Part shown: positions 62,099 to 64,000 of the stretch, piece after piece
Layout of the letters: each line of letters starts with the position of its first letter
Numbering within the stretch: position 1 is the stretch's first letter
DNA from: Gemmatimonadota bacterium
Lineage (GTDB): Bacteria > Gemmatimonadota > Gemmatimonadetes > Gemmatimonadales > Gemmatimonadaceae
Length of the DNA: 64,000 nucleotides
Direction of reading: 5' to 3'
NCBI GenBank assembly: GCA_016712265.1
Contig: JADJRJ010000028.1
Span: 868,001 to 932,000, forward strand
Notes under the pieces: generated by a model
What the model was told of the DNA's origin: nothing
What the model saw: only the letters and a program-made list of their open reading frames with translations
The model's database searches: none
Translations under genes and position numbers: made by a program

Positions 62099-64000
62099 AT
62101 GCGAGCGAACCCTGGCCGGAGACGCGAGATGCTACAGGTGTTGGGAATGGTCGCCGCGTTGTGCGCTGGGTGCGGTGATCCCCAGGAGCCGCGGGGCCTG
62201 CGGATTGCAATTCCGGACCCGATTGTTGACCTGGGGGTCAGTGATGGCTGCGCGCGCTTCCAGGTGCGGTTCGACGCCGGTGGTGCGCCGATTGTTGAGC
62301 CGATCTTCAACTCGGCGTCGTGCGCGCTCAACCAGATTCGGTTGTTGAGTGATACGGCGGCGACCTTCGACGCCGCGACCGGGGCGTTGCGGGTCGCGAT
62401 CGTGATGGAGAACCTCGGGACGGCGGCCATCGTGCCGCGGGTGCGACTCCGCTTCAACGCGGACAGTGTCACGCGACTGGACGCCAACGGGAACCCCGTT
62501 GGAGGGGCGAACGACATCCTCGGGTACCAGCCGGATTCGGCGAGCGCCAATGGCCGCGTCGCCTTTTGGCGATTTGACGGCTACCTCGCGCCCGCGGGTC
62601 AGCCGCAGGTGCTCATGCCCGGGGCCCGGACTCAGCGGCGGTGGGTGGAGTTTCGCGGGACAACTTGGAGTCACCGGACGCGGCTGAAGTTGTTTGCGAC
62701 AGGTCAAGAACAGGAACTCGTGCCCGCGCAAGCGCCGGACTCGATTCCTCACTCCCTTCTCAACAGGATCATCACGCCTTCCTCTGGCCTCAAGTACTAT
62801 CACGGAGTGCTATACGTTGGCTTCGTCCGCGGAACAACTCAACAGGAGAAGGCCAGGGTAGTGGGGTTGGTGAACAGCCGCGTCGTAGGTGGGCGACCGG
62901 ACCCCGCGGTTGACGGCGGGATGTACCTCTTGCAGTTGCCGACAGACACTTCTCAGGCAACCCTGGTCGCAGCAGAGGTGATCCTTGGAGCGCAAGCGTC
63001 GGTTGTGTGGACTCGTCGTCAGCTGCGCCTCGACGTGGTCCCAGCATGGAGGCGTCCCAACGATGGTGCAGGGTGGCAGCGAGGCGACTGGCGCGTCCGC
63101 GGTGACTCGCTGCTTTCTCCGAACGCGCTCCGCGCATCTTGGGGGGCCCAGTTTGTGCGAACGCCCCTGGGCTGGGGATGCTCACTCGCGGATACTGCTG
63201 CGCACGTGGCGGTAATCGACTACGGATTCCAGGCCCCCTCGGGTCATGACATGCCTGGCTATCGTGCCTCATACAACGCCAACCTCAGTGGCGATACAAT
63301 CCGTCACGGTGCCGCCGTCCTGTCGGTCATCGGGTCGGTTGGGGACAATAACACCGGGATTACGGGCGTCGCCTGGGGGGCCGCACTTTCGGCATGGGAT
63401 CCAACGAGCGTCGATGCTCAGAATCGCCCGATGAAAGATTCAACAACCGGAAGGCGACTCGTATACCCAGAGGAGATACTGCAGCAGATTGTTGATGCGA
63501 CGCGTGCAGGTGCAACCGTGATCTCGATTTCGCTTGGTGCTGACAGTGTCGCCCTCTACAACGTTGGCAACCCGGTCGCCGATTCCGCGCTGCGAGCCGT
63601 GGTCGGCGGCCTCCGGCGCAGTCTCGATTCTTTGGGGGTGCCCCGGCCACTGCTGGTTCTTTCGGCCGGCAACGTTAGGAACGGGGACGTGAGGGGATCC
63701 TTCTTTCCGCTCATACGGGATAGCCTGCCCGCAACCACAATTGTCGTCAGCGCGATGGGGCACAACGCGACCGCACTCTATGCTCCGCTGAACGATTCTC
63801 GAATCGACCTGCTCGCACCAGGTCAAGGCATCGGTGCGTGGGTCAACGGGTCAGGAGCACCCTTCACTGGCTCCTCGTTCGCCACGCCCCTCGTCTCTGG
63901 CGCTGCGGCGCTGCTGAAGTCCTTCGACCCACGCCTGTCCGCAGATTCGCTCAAGTTGCTCCTTGTCCAAGGTGCGGCAAGACGCAACGTCCGTGTGGCC
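62099..64000 (+). CDS. Subtilisin-family (S8) serine protease lipoprotein, 3' end outside window
   Basis: 634 codons open from the ATG at 62099 to the last base, so the C-terminus is missing. A lipobox (ALCAGC) follows a short hydrophobic stretch. An N-terminal domain of ~350 residues, probably a beta-rich prodomain (MENLGTAAIVPRVRLRFN ... GVLYVGFVRGTTQQEKARV), precedes the protease. The triad is in order: Asp in HVAVIDYGFQAP, His in DTIRHGAAVLSVIG, Ser in GSSFATPLVSGAAALL, with the oxyanion Asn in LVLSAGN. It would be anchored outside the inner membrane. From about 62,650 onward G+C is visibly lower than in the neighbouring genes. Confidence 0.88.
   Translation, partial: MRANPGRRREMLQVLGMVAALCAGCGDPQEPRGLRIAIPDPIVDLGVSDGCARFQVRFDAGGAPIVEPIFNSASCALNQIRLLSDTAATFDAATGALRVAIVMENLGTAAIVPRVRLRFNADSVTRLDANGNPVGGANDILGYQPDSASANGRVAFWRFDGYLAPAGQPQVLMPGARTQRRWVEFRGTTWSHRTRLKLFATGQEQELVPAQAPDSIPHSLLNRIITPSSGLKYYHGVLYVGFVRGTTQQEKARVVGLVNSRVVGGRPDPAVDGGMYLLQLPTDTSQATLVAAEVILGAQASVVWTRRQLRLDVVPAWRRPNDGAGWQRGDWRVRGDSLLSPNALRASWGAQFVRTPLGWGCSLADTAAHVAVIDYGFQAPSGHDMPGYRASYNANLSGDTIRHGAAVLSVIGSVGDNNTGITGVAWGAALSAWDPTSVDAQNRPMKDSTTGRRLVYPEEILQQIVDATRAGATVISISLGADSVALYNVGNPVADSALRAVVGGLRRSLDSLGVPRPLLVLSAGNVRNGDVRGSFFPLIRDSLPATTIVVSAMGHNATALYAPLNDSRIDLLAPGQGIGAWVNGSGAPFTGSSFATPLVSGAAALLKSFDPRLSADSLKLLLVQGAARRNVRVA

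Overview
The window is GC-rich (roughly two thirds G+C by eye) and gene-dense. No gap without a gene exceeds 300 bases, and I saw no rRNA, tRNA or CRISPR. The gene set points to a member of the Gemmatimonadota, close to Gemmatimonadaceae. The clues are a PadR plus ADOP-type permease pair, an ECF sigma factor next to a kinase-TPR protein, many secreted amidohydrolases, a sortilin-like propeller protein and a PSMA-like M28 peptidase. This placement is inference from gene content; there is no marker gene to confirm it.

Layout: 1-1331 holds a truncated ABC permease and its PadR regulator. 1462-6849 holds a multicopper oxidase with permuted copper motifs and a divergent beta-propeller protein. 6913-15927 (minus strand) is a signalling block: ECF sigma factor, kinase-TPR, FHA-trypsin protease, kinase-PEGA, PP2C phosphatase and kinase with an NTF2-like tail. 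16070-20830 holds an outer-membrane barrel, an amidohydrolase, a phospholipase D/cardiolipin synthase and a ThrE-type exporter. 21006-25395 is a pair of large secreted amidohydrolases. 25581-34829 holds a FabI enoyl-ACP reductase, a TonB plug/TonB fusion, an M28 peptidase with a D-aminoacylase-family lipoprotein, and a kinase fused to a degenerate protease.

34826-49308 is the most interesting region. A leftward operon (GNAT acyltransferase, N-succinylamino-acid racemase/OSBS, M20 amidohydrolase) matches the three steps known from Geobacillus for converting D- to L-amino acids through N-succinyl intermediates. It diverges from a rightward, almost fully overlapping eight-gene operon: D-aminoacylase-family lipoprotein, GntR/FCD regulator, amidohydrolase, acyl-CoA ligase, enoyl-CoA hydratase, amino-acid permease, CocE-type hydrolase and a second D-aminoacylase-family protein. 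A perfect 12-bp palindrome of GntR/FCD type lies between the two operons. A D-cysteine desulfhydrase-like gene follows, convergent with the rightward operon. I read this as a dedicated D-amino-acid/N-acyl-amino-acid utilisation locus.

50457-64000 is mostly housekeeping and small operons: an Nramp-like transporter without the metal motif, an ArsR/SRPBCC pair, a 2H phosphoesterase, a PLP decarboxylase, an ABM monooxygenase, a ParB-like protein, a TlpA/CcdA pair, DUF350 with a lytic transglycosylase, EttA, TrmL, a solute-binding protein, and a subtilase lipoprotein cut by the window end.

Two window-wide patterns stand out. Four genes (kinase-TPR, PLD, large amidohydrolase, ParB-like) are each broken by one shift at or beside a short homopolymer, which looks like consensus error rather than biology. 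The octamer CGTTAGGC occurs 19 times, always in coding sequence, and usually supplies the rare leucine codon TTA followed by GGC.
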